A stretch of DNA of 36,442 bases from assembly GCA_020073145.1 (NCBI GenBank), contig JAIQFS010000054.1, positions 1 to 36,442 of the forward strand, given 5' to 3'. This document shows, piece by piece, positions 27,101-33,799 of the stretch; position 1 is the stretch's first letter, and each line of letters opens with the position of its first letter. A model generated the notes under the pieces. The model worked only from the letters and a program-made list of their open reading frames with translations, was not told where the DNA came from and did no database searches. The translations under genes were made by a program, and so were the position numbers. The stretch is from Terriglobia bacterium. Lineage in GTDB: Bacteria > Acidobacteriota > Terriglobia > Bryobacterales > Bryobacteraceae.

Positions 27101-29679
27101 AACAGCGTCTTCACCGTATACGCCATAGCGGTGTTACCCGTGTTGGTAAACGTCCAGGTCACGTCGGTGACGGTTCCATTGGCGAGGTCGCCGGCCGAGA
27201 TGTTCGGATTGGCAATGTTCGGGTTGGCGATGTTCGGATTGGCGATATTCGGGTTGGCAATATTCGGATTTGCGATGTTCGGATTCGCAATGTTCGGGTT
27301 GGCGATATTCGGGTTGGCGATATTCGGGTTGGCAATATTCGGATTTGCGATGTTCGGGTTGGCGATATTCGGATTGGCGATGTTCGGGTTGGCAATATTC
27401 GGATTCGCGATGTTCGGGTTCGCAATGTTCGGATTGCCGAAGCTCGGAGTGTAGATCTCGCTGCTCGGGTTCCCGGAGTTGGGGCCAAGGTTGGGATCCG
27501 TCAGATCCGCGTTCAATACGATCGTGCTCTGCAGTCCCCCCGCCACCACGGCGCCGTTGGGCGCTGTGATCTGCTGCACGAGAATCCGCACCTTGGCCTG
27601 GGGAACCGTGGAAGAGACAAACACGCTGCGAGCCACTGTGGATTCGGCCGGGATCGTGATATCGAGGCGGGTCAGCGGCAATGGCGAGTTGGAGGACTGA
27701 GAAAACACCGCTCGGCCCCCGGTAGGCTGATTGAGAATCGTCAGGCGGAAGGTCTTCGAGACGGCGCTCGTATTCTCAACCGTCACCACGAACGCCTTCA
27801 ACTGCGAGCTCAGCGCCTTGGAGTTGTTGGGGGAACTGACTGCTAGGCCCTGCGTGACGGCGGCGGTATAAATGTTCTGGTTGCGCGAGCCCTCCTGACC
27901 GATCACACACCCGGGCGTGAGTTGAGTGGGGTCGAACAAACTGAATGGCCCGAGCGCGGGGCTCGGGACCGGCGTGTAATTGGCCCAGTTGCCGTCCTGC
28001 GGCGGACGGACGTCCCGGTTATCGGTCCACGCGGCATGAAAGACCGTGTCGTTGGCGGGAGCGCTGTTAAAGACCCAGTTTCCATTGGCATCGGTGATGA
28101 ACATTAGGGCCGAAATATCGAGGTAATCGCCGATGTAGGGCTGAGTGCCCTGGGCAAACATCGGGAAGTCCGGCGGATCCACCTGAAGTTGTTGGATACC
28201 GGCGAAGCCGGGTATGCTGCCGAAATTGTAGCTGGACACGCGCGCCGAACTGAACGCGGGCACGACGGCCGGGCTGGCTTGGGCCACACGCACGTCGAGA
28301 GTGTGGCGTAGTTGGCGCGGTGGTGTATCGTCGACGAACTGACTGAACACCGTGGAAACGGCGCCCGCGGCTAAATCGCCGATGGGCTGGCGCGATTCCG
28401 AATACACACCGCCGCCGAGGGGCGCAAAAACCCCTTCGGTGCTATCGTCGCGGAGGTCGTAGTAGATCAACATCAACTGGCCGGCCGCAAAGGTGAGGGC
28501 CGGCATGAATTGATGGCCCCGGCTGGATTGGTTATCGGCGGGTGACGGGGCCGTCCAAGCCTGGCCGTCGAGGGAAGTGGAAACCGCGATGCGGGCATCG
28601 CCGCCCGGCCCAACTCCGCGCTGGGACCACGCGATGTACACGCGCCCGGCGTTGTCCACCGCAATTGCCGGATAGCTGTTCGTACGGAAACTGTAGAGCG
28701 AGCTTCCTTGATCGAAAGGCGTGATCGATGCCACTCTCTGCGCAGCCGTGAAGGTCTGGCCGCCATCGACCGACTTGACGACGTAAATGGCGTCGTCCAG
28801 GCCGAAACCGGCGAACTGGCGCCAGGTGACATACACAGCGCCGGTGTTGGGATCGACCGCAATCGCCGTGCCCTGGCGTGTGCCGGTGTTGTCCGCGAAT
28901 TGAATCGGCTGGCCCCAAGTCACACCACAGTCGGTAGAGCGCTGGAACAGGATGGCGCCGTGCTGCTCGTCGCCCTGGAAAAGCGTATATGTGACGTAGA
29001 CATTACCTCCAGCAAAACCGAGATTGCACATGCGCGCTCCGGCGCGCGGAACATCCACTGCGATCCAGGGCTTGTCTACGAAGGTCTGCGGCGGAGCCCC
29101 CTGTGCCACCACGGCGGTGTCCAGGAACTGGATCGGGTTGCCCGTCGAGGCGTTGTTGTCCAGAAACCGGCTGACCACAATCGCCGACGCGCCAAATTGG
29201 CCGCCTTGCACGGGAGTGCGATTGAAAACCAGCCCGGCATAGTAAAACAGTCCGTTCGTCCCTGGACGCATCACCGGATCGGTGCCGGCCTGAAATCCGT
29301 GTGCCGGAGACGTGAGCCCAGCGGGCGTCGTGTCCTGTGGGAATCCAGGCAGTAACGTGCTGGTCCAAATCTTGCCGCCGTCCAAGGATTGAAACACGCC
29401 GAGCCAGGCGTCGCCTGCAACGCTGCCATTCGGCAAGCCGGGCAGATCGACCGTGCGATAGTCGTTGTCGCCCGCCAGCAGGTGCAGCGGGTTGCGCGTA
29501 CTCACCGCCATGGAGGGCCCGTTCTGCCGCTGTAGAAACGGATCGCCGCCCGGCCACTGCGTGCCCGAGACCATGTTCACGCTCGATCCCACGATCTGAG
29601 CGAGTAAGGAGGCAGGCGCCGCGAGACACAGGCCCAGCGCCGGTAACACCGCCATCCACCCTCTAGTGAAAGCGCGCAT
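18154..29679 (-). CDS. Giant secreted NHL-repeat protein (3841 aa)
   Basis: A signal peptide (residues 1-28, ending LLAQ) is followed by a region of about 600 residues with sialidase/BNR-like repeats (SLDGGKIWTSTLL, STDCGVTWGQPI, SVDGGQTFTAA). Next come a linker of 16 NPNI units (about 749-827), several putative-Ig/Big modules (TLPAATVGSPYAAQLMAAGG is one start), and three super-modules. Each super-module has a Big-like domain, twelve NHL-type repeats of about 55 residues, and a putative-Ig domain beginning LTITTTSLP or LTITTTRLV. The repeat consensus is close to TTVAGNGTAGFSGDGGPATS, then GNLYIADTGNNRIRKVD. NHL repeats fold as beta-propellers for binding; no catalytic site is seen. There is no C-terminal anchor, so it is probably released or held by other proteins. 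It is large even for the acidobacterial proteins of this type. Many long open frames on the other strand are shadows of the repeats. Confidence 0.9.
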   Translation of the reverse strand: MRAFTRGWMAVLPALGLCLAAPASLLAQIVGSSVNMVSGTQWPGGDPFLQRQNGPSMAVSTRNPLHLLAGDNDYRTVDLPGLPNGSVAGDAWLGVFQSLDGGKIWTSTLLPGFPQDTTPAGLTSPAHGFQAGTDPVMRPGTNGLFYYAGLVFNRTPVQGGQFGASAIVVSRFLDNNASTGNPIQFLDTAVVAQGAPPQTFVDKPWIAVDVPRAGARMCNLGFAGGNVYVTYTLFQGDEQHGAILFQRSTDCGVTWGQPIQFADNTGTRQGTAIAVDPNTGAVYVTWRQFAGFGLDDAIYVVKSVDGGQTFTAAQRVASITPFDQGSSLYSFRTNSYPAIAVDNAGRVYIAWSQRGVGPGGDARIAVSTSLDGQAWTAPSPADNQSSRGHQFMPALTFAAGQLMLIYYDLRDDSTEGVFAPLGGGVYSESRQPIGDLAAGAVSTVFSQFVDDTPPRQLRHTLDVRVAQASPAVVPAFSSARVSSYNFGSIPGFAGIQQLQVDPPDFPMFAQGTQPYIGDYLDISALMFITDANGNWVFNSAPANDTVFHAAWTDNRDVRPPQDGNWANYTPVPSPALGPFSLFDPTQLTPGCVIGQEGSRNQNIYTAAVTQGLAVSSPNNSKALSSQLKAFVVTVENTSAVSKTFRLTILNQPTGGRAVFSQSSNSPLPLTRLDITIPAESTVARSVFVSSTVPQAKVRILVQQITAPNGAVVAGGLQSTIVLNADLTDPNLGPNSGNPSSEIYTPSFGNPNIANPNIANPNIANPNIANPNIANPNIANPNIANPNIANPNIANPNIANPNIANPNIANPNIANPNIANPNIANPNISAGDLANGTVTDVTWTFTNTGNTAMAYTVKTLLNGQIPAGFVTQLIANQVYATPVAYQCQLGVDLHTKLIANIVNPVFEQASANDAGDPSIANSASNDPTVALSPGETISITLRIVNPDKTTNTTFDPASTFISAITSHGANTQPLQQGNPQPPVAASQVIILTQTLPAATVGSPYAAQLMAAGGTGAITWSSSNLPASGLSLDAASGIISGTPTGTAPSLVINVTATDSGLAPKVANRSYTLTIISSPPPAIASTSLPTGYPGVNFAATLISTGGATPKTWSVTVGTLPAGLSLNASTGAIAGLPGAAGSTNLTFTVTDALGRQASKVLTLTIAPITLAFTQQPVNATAFVPDSVQIKATNAAGVGLAGVQLAVAIVLSNGTTVNTLNLTTATGGTVSSTLSLASGVYHLTASVTGAPTATSNTFTVTGSPLLTFVVQPGTTNTGQVITPPIQVAVRDASGAVIPGMNVTLAIGANPGGGALSGTLTVVTNATGIATFANVSIDKAGAGYTLAASATGAPNAVSNPFTVNLGTGGITTIAGSTWVFTGGGGPAANAPLGLTFGVVTDAAGNVYAADFNNAQVYKISPAGTLNVIAGTGVAGYGGDNGPATSAMLNGPMGLTLDSGGNLFVTEYLGSRVRKVTAAGVISTVAGTGTPGFSGDNGPASAASVTAPIGIVTDPAGNLYFSDGNRVRKVDATGIITTIAGTGSPAFNGDGPATTASLAVPSGIAFDPSGALIIVDSGHDRIRRLAGGNLTTIAGNGSAGFTPDGTPALNSQLGNTFYSGLAVDGAGNIVFSDSSRLRKINAAGILSTLAGDGVNGFSGDGGPAIDATISFVGGVASDSAGNLYFGDPSNERVRKIDTSGTITTFAGNGQFSFGGDGGPATSAFLTTPQGLAVDSAGNILVGDFARVRRFAVGGLISTVAGNGIPGFSGNGGSATNAQLNTAGGVAADPAGNFYLSDLFGARARKVDSLGIITEYAGSGSTGFGGDGGPATEATLNPNGMATDASGNLYLADRSNNRVRKVSSTGIITTVAGNGTAGFSGDGGPAVQAALNNPGWVTVDSAGNLYISDAGNQRVRMVEPSGLITTIAGNGTAGFSDGIATASSLNSPQGLATDPAGNLFIADQGNQRIRKVDAGGNMTTVAGNGTAGFSGDGGAATLASLSGPVAVAIDASGNLLISDSGNSRVRRVVGAGTLGGAQRLTITTTSLPAANAGAPYSATLTATGGAGTLNWTIVSGSLPGGLSLGLTTGQITGTATMFGAFNFTVQVKDGVHTALANLTIQSNLAAGSGLVFVSQPVNTGAGQTITPQVQVKAQDNLGAGIPGVNVVLAIANNASGGTLSGTLTVMSGASGIANFPNLSINRAGNNYTLSATAASAVSVSQAFRVLPAAGGIITVAGSNWVFTGAGGPAISAPIGPNQGVALDSVGNRYFADTGNHMVFKVSNSGVLNVVAGTGIGGFSGDGGPATSAQLNSPQGVAVDAGGNVYVSDTSNNRVRKIDSAGIITTYAGTGVLGFGGDNSPAVGASMRSPQGLGVDGSGNLYIADANNHRVRRVTPAGIISTVAGNGTANFAGDGLSAQAASLNTPRGVALDSSGNLFIADSNNHRIRKVSGGVITTVAGGLGGFFGDGGPAIGAGVGAPSAVFVDNGGNIYFADNNTRVRQVVTSGTISTIAGNGLFTFAGDGGQGTAASLAGPAGLVGDNISGNGYFNDSGNRRVRKVDPSGVISTLAGNGNFKFAGDGGLATSANLWGPLGVTPDNSGNLYIADSSNARIRKVDAAGVITTIAGNGNFSNGNFSASGAGGPALNAVLSNVSSNPRLDAAGNLYFADTGNNRILKIDTSGTISTFAGNGNNTFSGDGGPATAAGIGSPFGLALDVAGNVYISDSANNRIRKVDASGIITTAAGNGAAGFSGDGGPATLASLSAPIGVAVDAAGNVYFSDANNNRVRMVSPSGTITTVAGTGVAGFSGDGGLGTSANLSFPAGLTVDAGGNVYVSDVNNGRVRRIDLAGAITTIAGGGNSFGDGGPATSAQLSRPGGISFDAAGNLFIPDQGSDRIREVAALGTLAPNSRLTITTTSLPNTTLGGAYSSPLQAVGGSGVRNWTVFSGALPGGVTLDPASGLLSGPVTGAGTFFFTIQVTDSGQTAYGSFTVQANLLTGSTVAFVTSPGTIAAGSVLNPPPQVRVLDATLTPIAGATVTISVDNNPGGAALGGTTSSLTGGSGIASFSTLTLNKGGNEYTLTASVGSLTAVSQPFNVIPGAGNIMTVAGTPWLFSGAPGPALNMPIAPGSGAVIDAAGNLIISDGPNHQIEKITPAGVLSVIAGTGVAGSSGDGGPALSAQLNNPAGLALDATGSLLVADMSANRVRKIDSQGIITTIAGIGNFDFFGDGGPAQAAAFRGPAGVAVDAAGNIYVADRYNQRIRKINTAGLITTVAGNGTQSFSGDTGPALNASLFQPVAVIFDSLGNLLIADNGNNRIRSVSQAGIISTLAGSNVCCTLGDSGPAGNAWISGPQSLALDGSGNLFFADQFNQRIRKITPGGIISTVAGSGARGFSGDGGTATSAQFDQPTGVAVDLAGDLYVLDSINKRVRKVDTSGNINTIAGNGLFKFNGDGAIATSTFLDSPQGVTVDASGNLYISDNGNLRVRQVSPAGIVSTLAGTGVGGFSGDSGPSASAQIGDFTTDLRIDAGGNLLVADDNNGRVRKITPGGVITSAVSGINPRSVAADAAGNIYIAQDFNNTVIKVDSLGTRSTVAGTGVRGFSGDGGPATAAQLNGPRGVALDRAGNLYIVDSFNSRIRRVTPGGIITTLAGTGFSGFSGDGGPATSALVSGNVTGIQTDAGGNVYIADTSNNRIRKIDLTGIITTVAGSGTFGYAGDGGPATSANLASPSTVEIDANGNLYIADTSNDRIREVLAPGPPPLPNSRLTITTTRLVATAGTPVVLNLQATGGTNPLTWNVVAGSLPANLVFNNGQITGSALAAGTVNITVQVHDSGAPQQTTLGIVVVEID
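18428..20397 (-). repeat. NHL block 3, twelve repeats
   Basis: This block encodes twelve NHL-type units, from IMTVAGTPWLF to the unit ending DRIREVLAPG. Eleven are full length; the ninth (SAVSGINPRS onward) has lost the usual GNG...DGGPA half, leaving about 40 residues. Fourth- and fifth-unit variants include an unusual CC pair (NVCCTLGD). Unit boundaries were counted by eye. Confidence 0.8.
20989..23007 (-). repeat. NHL block 2, twelve repeats
   Basis: This block encodes twelve NHL-type units from ITVAGSNWVFTG to the unit ending DRIREVAALGTL. Unit 8 has an insertion (NGNFSNGNFSASGAGG). The first unit of each of the three blocks has the same divergent form (AG-x-x-W-x-F), showing that blocks were duplicated whole. 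Confidence 0.8.
23602..25590 (-). repeat. NHL block 1, twelve repeats
   Basis: This block encodes twelve NHL-type units from ITTIAGSTWVFTG to the unit ending SRVRRVVGAGTL, residues about 1364-2026. The spacing between block starts is 2583 and 2610 bases, close to a regular super-repeat of about 2.6 kb. Confidence 0.8.
27199..27435 (-). repeat. 15-bp minisatellite encoding (NPNIA)15-NPNI
   Basis: There are sixteen NPNI units, fifteen of them followed by alanine, with a 15-base period. Codons vary at wobble positions (for example ATT/ATC for Ile, AAT/AAC for Asn) while the peptide is invariant, so selection keeps the peptide. It links the BNR-like region to the Ig-like region and is likely an extended spacer. 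Copy number could change by slippage in whole repeats without loss of frame. Confidence 0.95.
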
Positions 29680-29700
29680 AAGGTCAATAACTGCCGTGAG

Positions 29701-29729
29701 AGTATACCATCCCCCTCCGAATTTTTGAA
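29701..29729 (-). promoter_or_regulatory. Promoter of the giant NHL-repeat gene
   Basis: Reading leftward, TTCAAA (29724-29729) and TATACT (29701-29706) are separated by 17 bases. The predicted start is near 29694, leaving a leader of about 15 bases before the ATG at 29679. Confidence 0.45.
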
Positions 29730-29876
29730 CAAAACTTTAGTTCTCGGATACGCTGCGTTATGACTTGCGGTACATCCAGTACTTTCGGTCTGTTGGTTTT
29801 TGCGCTTGGCCCATGGTAATTTTCTTGGCGAAACTTTGTGTACGTGAAAATTGCGGTGTTCCTGAGAGGATCTCAT

Positions 29877-30620
29877 ATGAGTGTTAGAACTGTCCGGTTG
29901 TGCTCCGTCATGATTCTTGCGTCCGCCGGGCTGCTGGCCTTGCGCGCGGACACGCTTTCGGTGGGCACGGCGAACCCCGCTACCCCAAGCGCCGCTCCAT
30001 TCGGAGATGACGCAGTAACTGCCTACCAGCAGCTCTACTCGAACACGTATTTCAGCGGCCTCCCGGGGGAAGTCAATCTGTCGGAGCTGGACTTTTTCGT
30101 TGACCCGAGCGCCATCCCAATCTACCTGCCTGACAACACCCTTCAACCGTATGCGGGGCAGTTTCAGGTGACGCTCTACCAATTTGCGGCAGGGTCAGTA
30201 ACTAATGCGGATCTCGCTACGAGCATTCTCAGCGATACGGGTGGTACGAACGCAAACACCACTGCCACCCTGAACCTCACCATAGATTCATTCGGTCAAG
30301 TTACCAGCGGAATGTTGGCGTTAACCCTGAATTTTGTGGCGCAACTCGATCCCACCGAAGACCTGGTGCTGGACGTGCAGCAGGTGGGCGCAGCGCCCTG
30401 GACACTATTCGCGCTGCAAGCCGACGATCACCTCGACAGCGTTGGCATCGCTTCGGACTGCTCAGCGGCCGTCTGCGACTACGGTGTTGGCTTGGTTACG
30501 AATTTCATCGAAACGCCGGTGGTGTCTACGATTCCCGAGCCTTCCACACTGGCCCTTCTAGCGGTGGGCTTGTTCTTGCTGGGAATCGCTTCGGGACGCC
30601 GATCCCGCGCACGCGCGTAA
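29877..30620 (+). CDS. PEP-CTERM sorting domain protein
   Basis: This is a 247-aa exported protein. The N-terminal signal is followed by a mature region with no recognised enzyme motif, beta-rich and low in charge. The C-terminus is a PEP-CTERM signal: IPEPSTLALLAVGLFLLGIA, then a basic tail GRRSRARA. Exosortase (EpsH/XrtA family, not in this window) cuts at PEP and exports the protein, often in bacteria that make extracellular polysaccharide. The ATG at 29877 follows AGAGGA at about 8 bases, preferred to a GTG at 29838. It is convergent with the kinase gene, with only 4 bases between the stop codons. Confidence 0.85.
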   Translation: MSVRTVRLCSVMILASAGLLALRADTLSVGTANPATPSAAPFGDDAVTAYQQLYSNTYFSGLPGEVNLSELDFFVDPSAIPIYLPDNTLQPYAGQFQVTLYQFAAGSVTNADLATSILSDTGGTNANTTATLNLTIDSFGQVTSGMLALTLNFVAQLDPTEDLVLDVQQVGAAPWTLFALQADDHLDSVGIASDCSAAVCDYGVGLVTNFIETPVVSTIPEPSTLALLAVGLFLLGIASGRRSRARA

Positions 30621-30624
30621 GGTC

Positions 30625-33600
30625 CTATTGGCGGATGAGTCGCCGCTTGGCGTCGGTCACCATCGGGTCGGACTGGCTCTGAGCCTTCGTTTGGAGAAAA
30701 GTCCGGAAGTCCGCGGCGGCCGAGGCCACGTGCAGGCCCTCGCGGGCCCGGCCCCGGTAATAGTAGGCCGCCGGCAGATAGCGCAGACTGGGCTCGTCAT
30801 CGAAGAACACCGCGGTGGCTTCACCGCGCCGCTGCACGCAGTTGTCGGCTTCGCTCTCGGCTTCCGGAAACGCCCCGGCTTCCACATAGGCGAGCGCCAG
30901 CACCTGCCTGCCGAGCCAGGTATCGGAAAGCTTGCGGGCGGCCTGGAGGGCGCTCACCGCTTCCTGGTAGTCCTTATGCCGCAACTTGACCAGGCCGTCG
31001 AGCACACCGGCGTACGCCCGCGGCTGGGAATCAAAACTACTTTTCATTTTCGCCGCCACCTCCAGCGCCTGCCGTTCCTCTCCGGCATCGAGCAGGATTT
31101 GCGCAGCGGGGAAAGCGACAGGTTCATCGGTGCGGTCGCGGAGTGCGGCTTCGACGGCCGCGACGGCCTTCGCCTTCTCACCAGCGGCGAGGAATGCCTG
31201 AGCCAAAGCAATTCGCTTGAGCGCGGCCTCACTCGTGTTCTGATCCGCCAAATCGGCCGCGATTGCCGCGGGCAGTAGGCCGATGGCATCGCGGAAACGG
31301 CCTTCATAGAGGGCCAGATCCGCCAAGCCCAACGCGGCCGACGAAGCGCCCTCCTTGCCCAAGCCGGCCAGTTGCTGCCAGGTCATGCGGGTGTCGTCGG
31401 GCTTGCCTTGGCCGAGTTGGGCCAAGGCGATGCAGAGGAAGGCCTTGGTGAATTTCGGGTTGATCTTCAGAATCTCGCGAGACTCGCGGATGGCCTCGTC
31501 AAAATCGCCGCCGTACATGGCAAACAACCCGGCGTTGCTGAGCATGAGCACGTTCTGGGGATAGATGTCGACGGCCTGGCGGCTTAATCGCATAGCGGTG
31601 GCCATGTCGCGCTGCAGAAAATGGGCGTAGGCCAGATTCGTCAGGCCGGCTGTGTCGGACGGGTAGGCAGTCACGAGCGCCTGAAATTGTTCCAAGGCCT
31701 GCTGGTCTTTGCCCATGAAGAGGAAGTAGCCGCCGCGCGTCCGGTACTTTTCGCGGTCGGACATGCGGTCGAGTTTGGTGAGCGCGATTTCATAATATTT
31801 TTGCGCTTCCTGGCGGCGGCCAAGGTTCTTCAGCGTGGAGGCCAGCCCTGCATAGGCCCGGCCGGAGTTCGGGTCCAGTTGGACTGTCTCTTGGTAGAGC
31901 CGGACCGCCTCGTTCCAGTCGCCCTTCTGCTGAGCTTGCTGTGCCTGTGCATATTGCTGCGCTGCTTCCAGAGACGCGGCTGAAAAAGTCTCGCCCGCTG
32001 CCAGTTTGGCGGAACCGGTCGAGGCGTCACCCAGTGCCGTGCGGATGGGCGCCGCCAGTTTGCCGATCGATCGCAATACTTCGTCGCGGTTGCCCGCCGT
32101 GATGGAACTGGATTTGATCTCGGTTCCTTGCGCGGTGTCCTGGGCTTGGAGAGAGACGCGGTAGCGGCCATTGACCAACGAGATCGCGCCTGAAATGACG
32201 ACGTTCACACCTTCGCGCAGCGCCACCAGGCGGGCCAGTGAGGGGTCGAGACGCGTGGCGCCGCGCTTTAGTTCGGCTCCGACGGCGTGGGCAGCGGACC
32301 GGTCATAGGACGTAATAAACGAAGTGCCCTCCATGGCGAAGGAGAGCAGAGGCTCCAAAGCGCCGTTGAAGGTCGAATCCGGAGTCTGGTTCTCAAGGTC
32401 CGCAATCAGAATCTTGAGCGGCGCGTGCGGCTTGGCGTCTTCCGCGGCCTTGCGTTCGTAGAGCGCGACCGTGCCCGACACCAGCAGCGTGGCCGCCAGG
32501 CTTCCGGCGGCCCATTTCCAACGCCGGACCGCGGGCCGGGCGAGACCTAGATAAGCTTCCAGTTCGCGCACCATTTCAGCGGTGGTCTGATAACGGTTTC
32601 CGGGAGCGGTCTCGAGGCACTTCAAAACGATCCGGTTGAGGGCTTTGGGGATGTTGGGGTCGAGGGCCGCGGGCGGCACCGCCGCCTCTTCGCAGCGCTT
32701 GCGCAGAGTCTCCGGGAGCGACTCGCCCAGAAACGGCACGCTGGCCGTGAGCATCTCATAGAAGATGATGCCGATGGTGAACAGATCCGACCGGGCATCC
32801 ACCTCGCCGCCTTTGGCCTGCTCCGGCGACATGTAGATGGGGGTTCCGAGAAGGGTTCCAACCTGCGTCATCGAACCCGCCGATTCCACGATGGCGCCCG
32901 ACGGCTCCTCCCGGGCTCCGGGCGCGGGCACTCCCGATCGGGCAATTCCGAAATCCATCACCACCACGCGTCCCTCGGCCTCGATCATGATGTTCGGCGG
33001 CTTGAGATCGCGGTGCACCACGCCTTCGGCGTGCGCGGCGTGAAGCCCGCGGCAGATCTGCAGCATGATCCCGGCCGCTTCTTTGGGAGGCAGCTTGCCG
33101 CGCTCGTCAAGAATGGAGGAGAGTTGACGGCCCTCTATATACTCCATGCTGATAAAGCGTTGGCCACTGATGATGCCGAGGTCGAAAATGCGGACGACGT
33201 TGGAGTGAGTGATCTGGCGGGCGAGCACAAGCTCCTGGCGAAATCTCCGCAAAACGGCCGGATCGTCAGCCAACTCCGGCCGGATCATTTTTAATGCCAC
33301 GGAGCGGTCGACTTCCCGATCGCGCGCCAGGTAGACGGCTCCCATCCCGCCCTTTCCCAACGATCGGATAATCTCATAACGATTTCCCAACACGGTCCCG
33401 GGCCGCAGTTGCACCCGGGCGGCGCTATCGGAACTCGGTTGCACTCTCGCCTGAGACCAATCGGATTCGCCCTGCAGCTCCGCCGTCTCCATTTCCACCG
33501 TTGCGCTTTGAGAGGCGGTGATCTCGAGAGTTACCGCATCGTCAGTGGATCCCACCCCGATGCCCTTCGCACACTGGACGCACTTCTCCGCTCCGGCGGG

Positions 33601-33630
33601 GTTTTCGGCACCGCAGTGTGAGCAACGCAT
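30625..33630 (-). CDS. Zinc-ribbon Ser/Thr kinase with membrane helix and TPR domain
   Basis: This is a 1001-aa protein. The N-terminus is a zinc ribbon with C3, C6, C17 and C20. The kinase domain spans about 85-365: glycine loop LGKGGMGAVYLARD, catalytic loop HRDLKPPN (H206, D208), D226 in MDFGIA, and the activation end GTPIYMSPEQAK. All catalytic residues are present. One membrane helix lies at about 371-394, then a beta-alpha domain (VNVVISGAISLVNGRYRVSL), then tandem TPRs to the end (for example GRAYAGLASTLKNLGRRQEA). Such PknB-type kinases with TPR output are abundant in acidobacteria and signal through protein phosphorylation; the TPR part would be outside the cytoplasm if the helix spans the membrane. 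The substrate is unknown. Confidence 0.9.
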   Translation of the reverse strand: MRCSHCGAENPAGAEKCVQCAKGIGVGSTDDAVTLEITASQSATVEMETAELQGESDWSQARVQPSSDSAARVQLRPGTVLGNRYEIIRSLGKGGMGAVYLARDREVDRSVALKMIRPELADDPAVLRRFRQELVLARQITHSNVVRIFDLGIISGQRFISMEYIEGRQLSSILDERGKLPPKEAAGIMLQICRGLHAAHAEGVVHRDLKPPNIMIEAEGRVVVMDFGIARSGVPAPGAREEPSGAIVESAGSMTQVGTLLGTPIYMSPEQAKGGEVDARSDLFTIGIIFYEMLTASVPFLGESLPETLRKRCEEAAVPPAALDPNIPKALNRIVLKCLETAPGNRYQTTAEMVRELEAYLGLARPAVRRWKWAAGSLAATLLVSGTVALYERKAAEDAKPHAPLKILIADLENQTPDSTFNGALEPLLSFAMEGTSFITSYDRSAAHAVGAELKRGATRLDPSLARLVALREGVNVVISGAISLVNGRYRVSLQAQDTAQGTEIKSSSITAGNRDEVLRSIGKLAAPIRTALGDASTGSAKLAAGETFSAASLEAAQQYAQAQQAQQKGDWNEAVRLYQETVQLDPNSGRAYAGLASTLKNLGRRQEAQKYYEIALTKLDRMSDREKYRTRGGYFLFMGKDQQALEQFQALVTAYPSDTAGLTNLAYAHFLQRDMATAMRLSRQAVDIYPQNVLMLSNAGLFAMYGGDFDEAIRESREILKINPKFTKAFLCIALAQLGQGKPDDTRMTWQQLAGLGKEGASSAALGLADLALYEGRFRDAIGLLPAAIAADLADQNTSEAALKRIALAQAFLAAGEKAKAVAAVEAALRDRTDEPVAFPAAQILLDAGEERQALEVAAKMKSSFDSQPRAYAGVLDGLVKLRHKDYQEAVSALQAARKLSDTWLGRQVLALAYVEAGAFPEAESEADNCVQRRGEATAVFFDDEPSLRYLPAAYYYRGRAREGLHVASAAADFRTFLQTKAQSQSDPMVTDAKRRLIRQ

Positions 33631-33799
33631 AGGGGATTCTGAAGACCTTTACTCTAGCTCGTTCCGCTTGGCGAAGGCAACCAATCCGCGACGTCTCTCA
33701 TTAGAACCAAAGACCCGGAACCTGATCTGCTGAAAGGGCACGGTCCTGGCGGCTTTCGTGCCCTTCGTTGGCCGCGAGAAATAGCCGGCGCGAAACCGA

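Noticed and set aside
27199-27435. Regular short repeats resembling a CRISPR array
   Set aside because: The 15-base units are contiguous without unique spacers and encode an in-frame peptide repeat; no cas genes are present.
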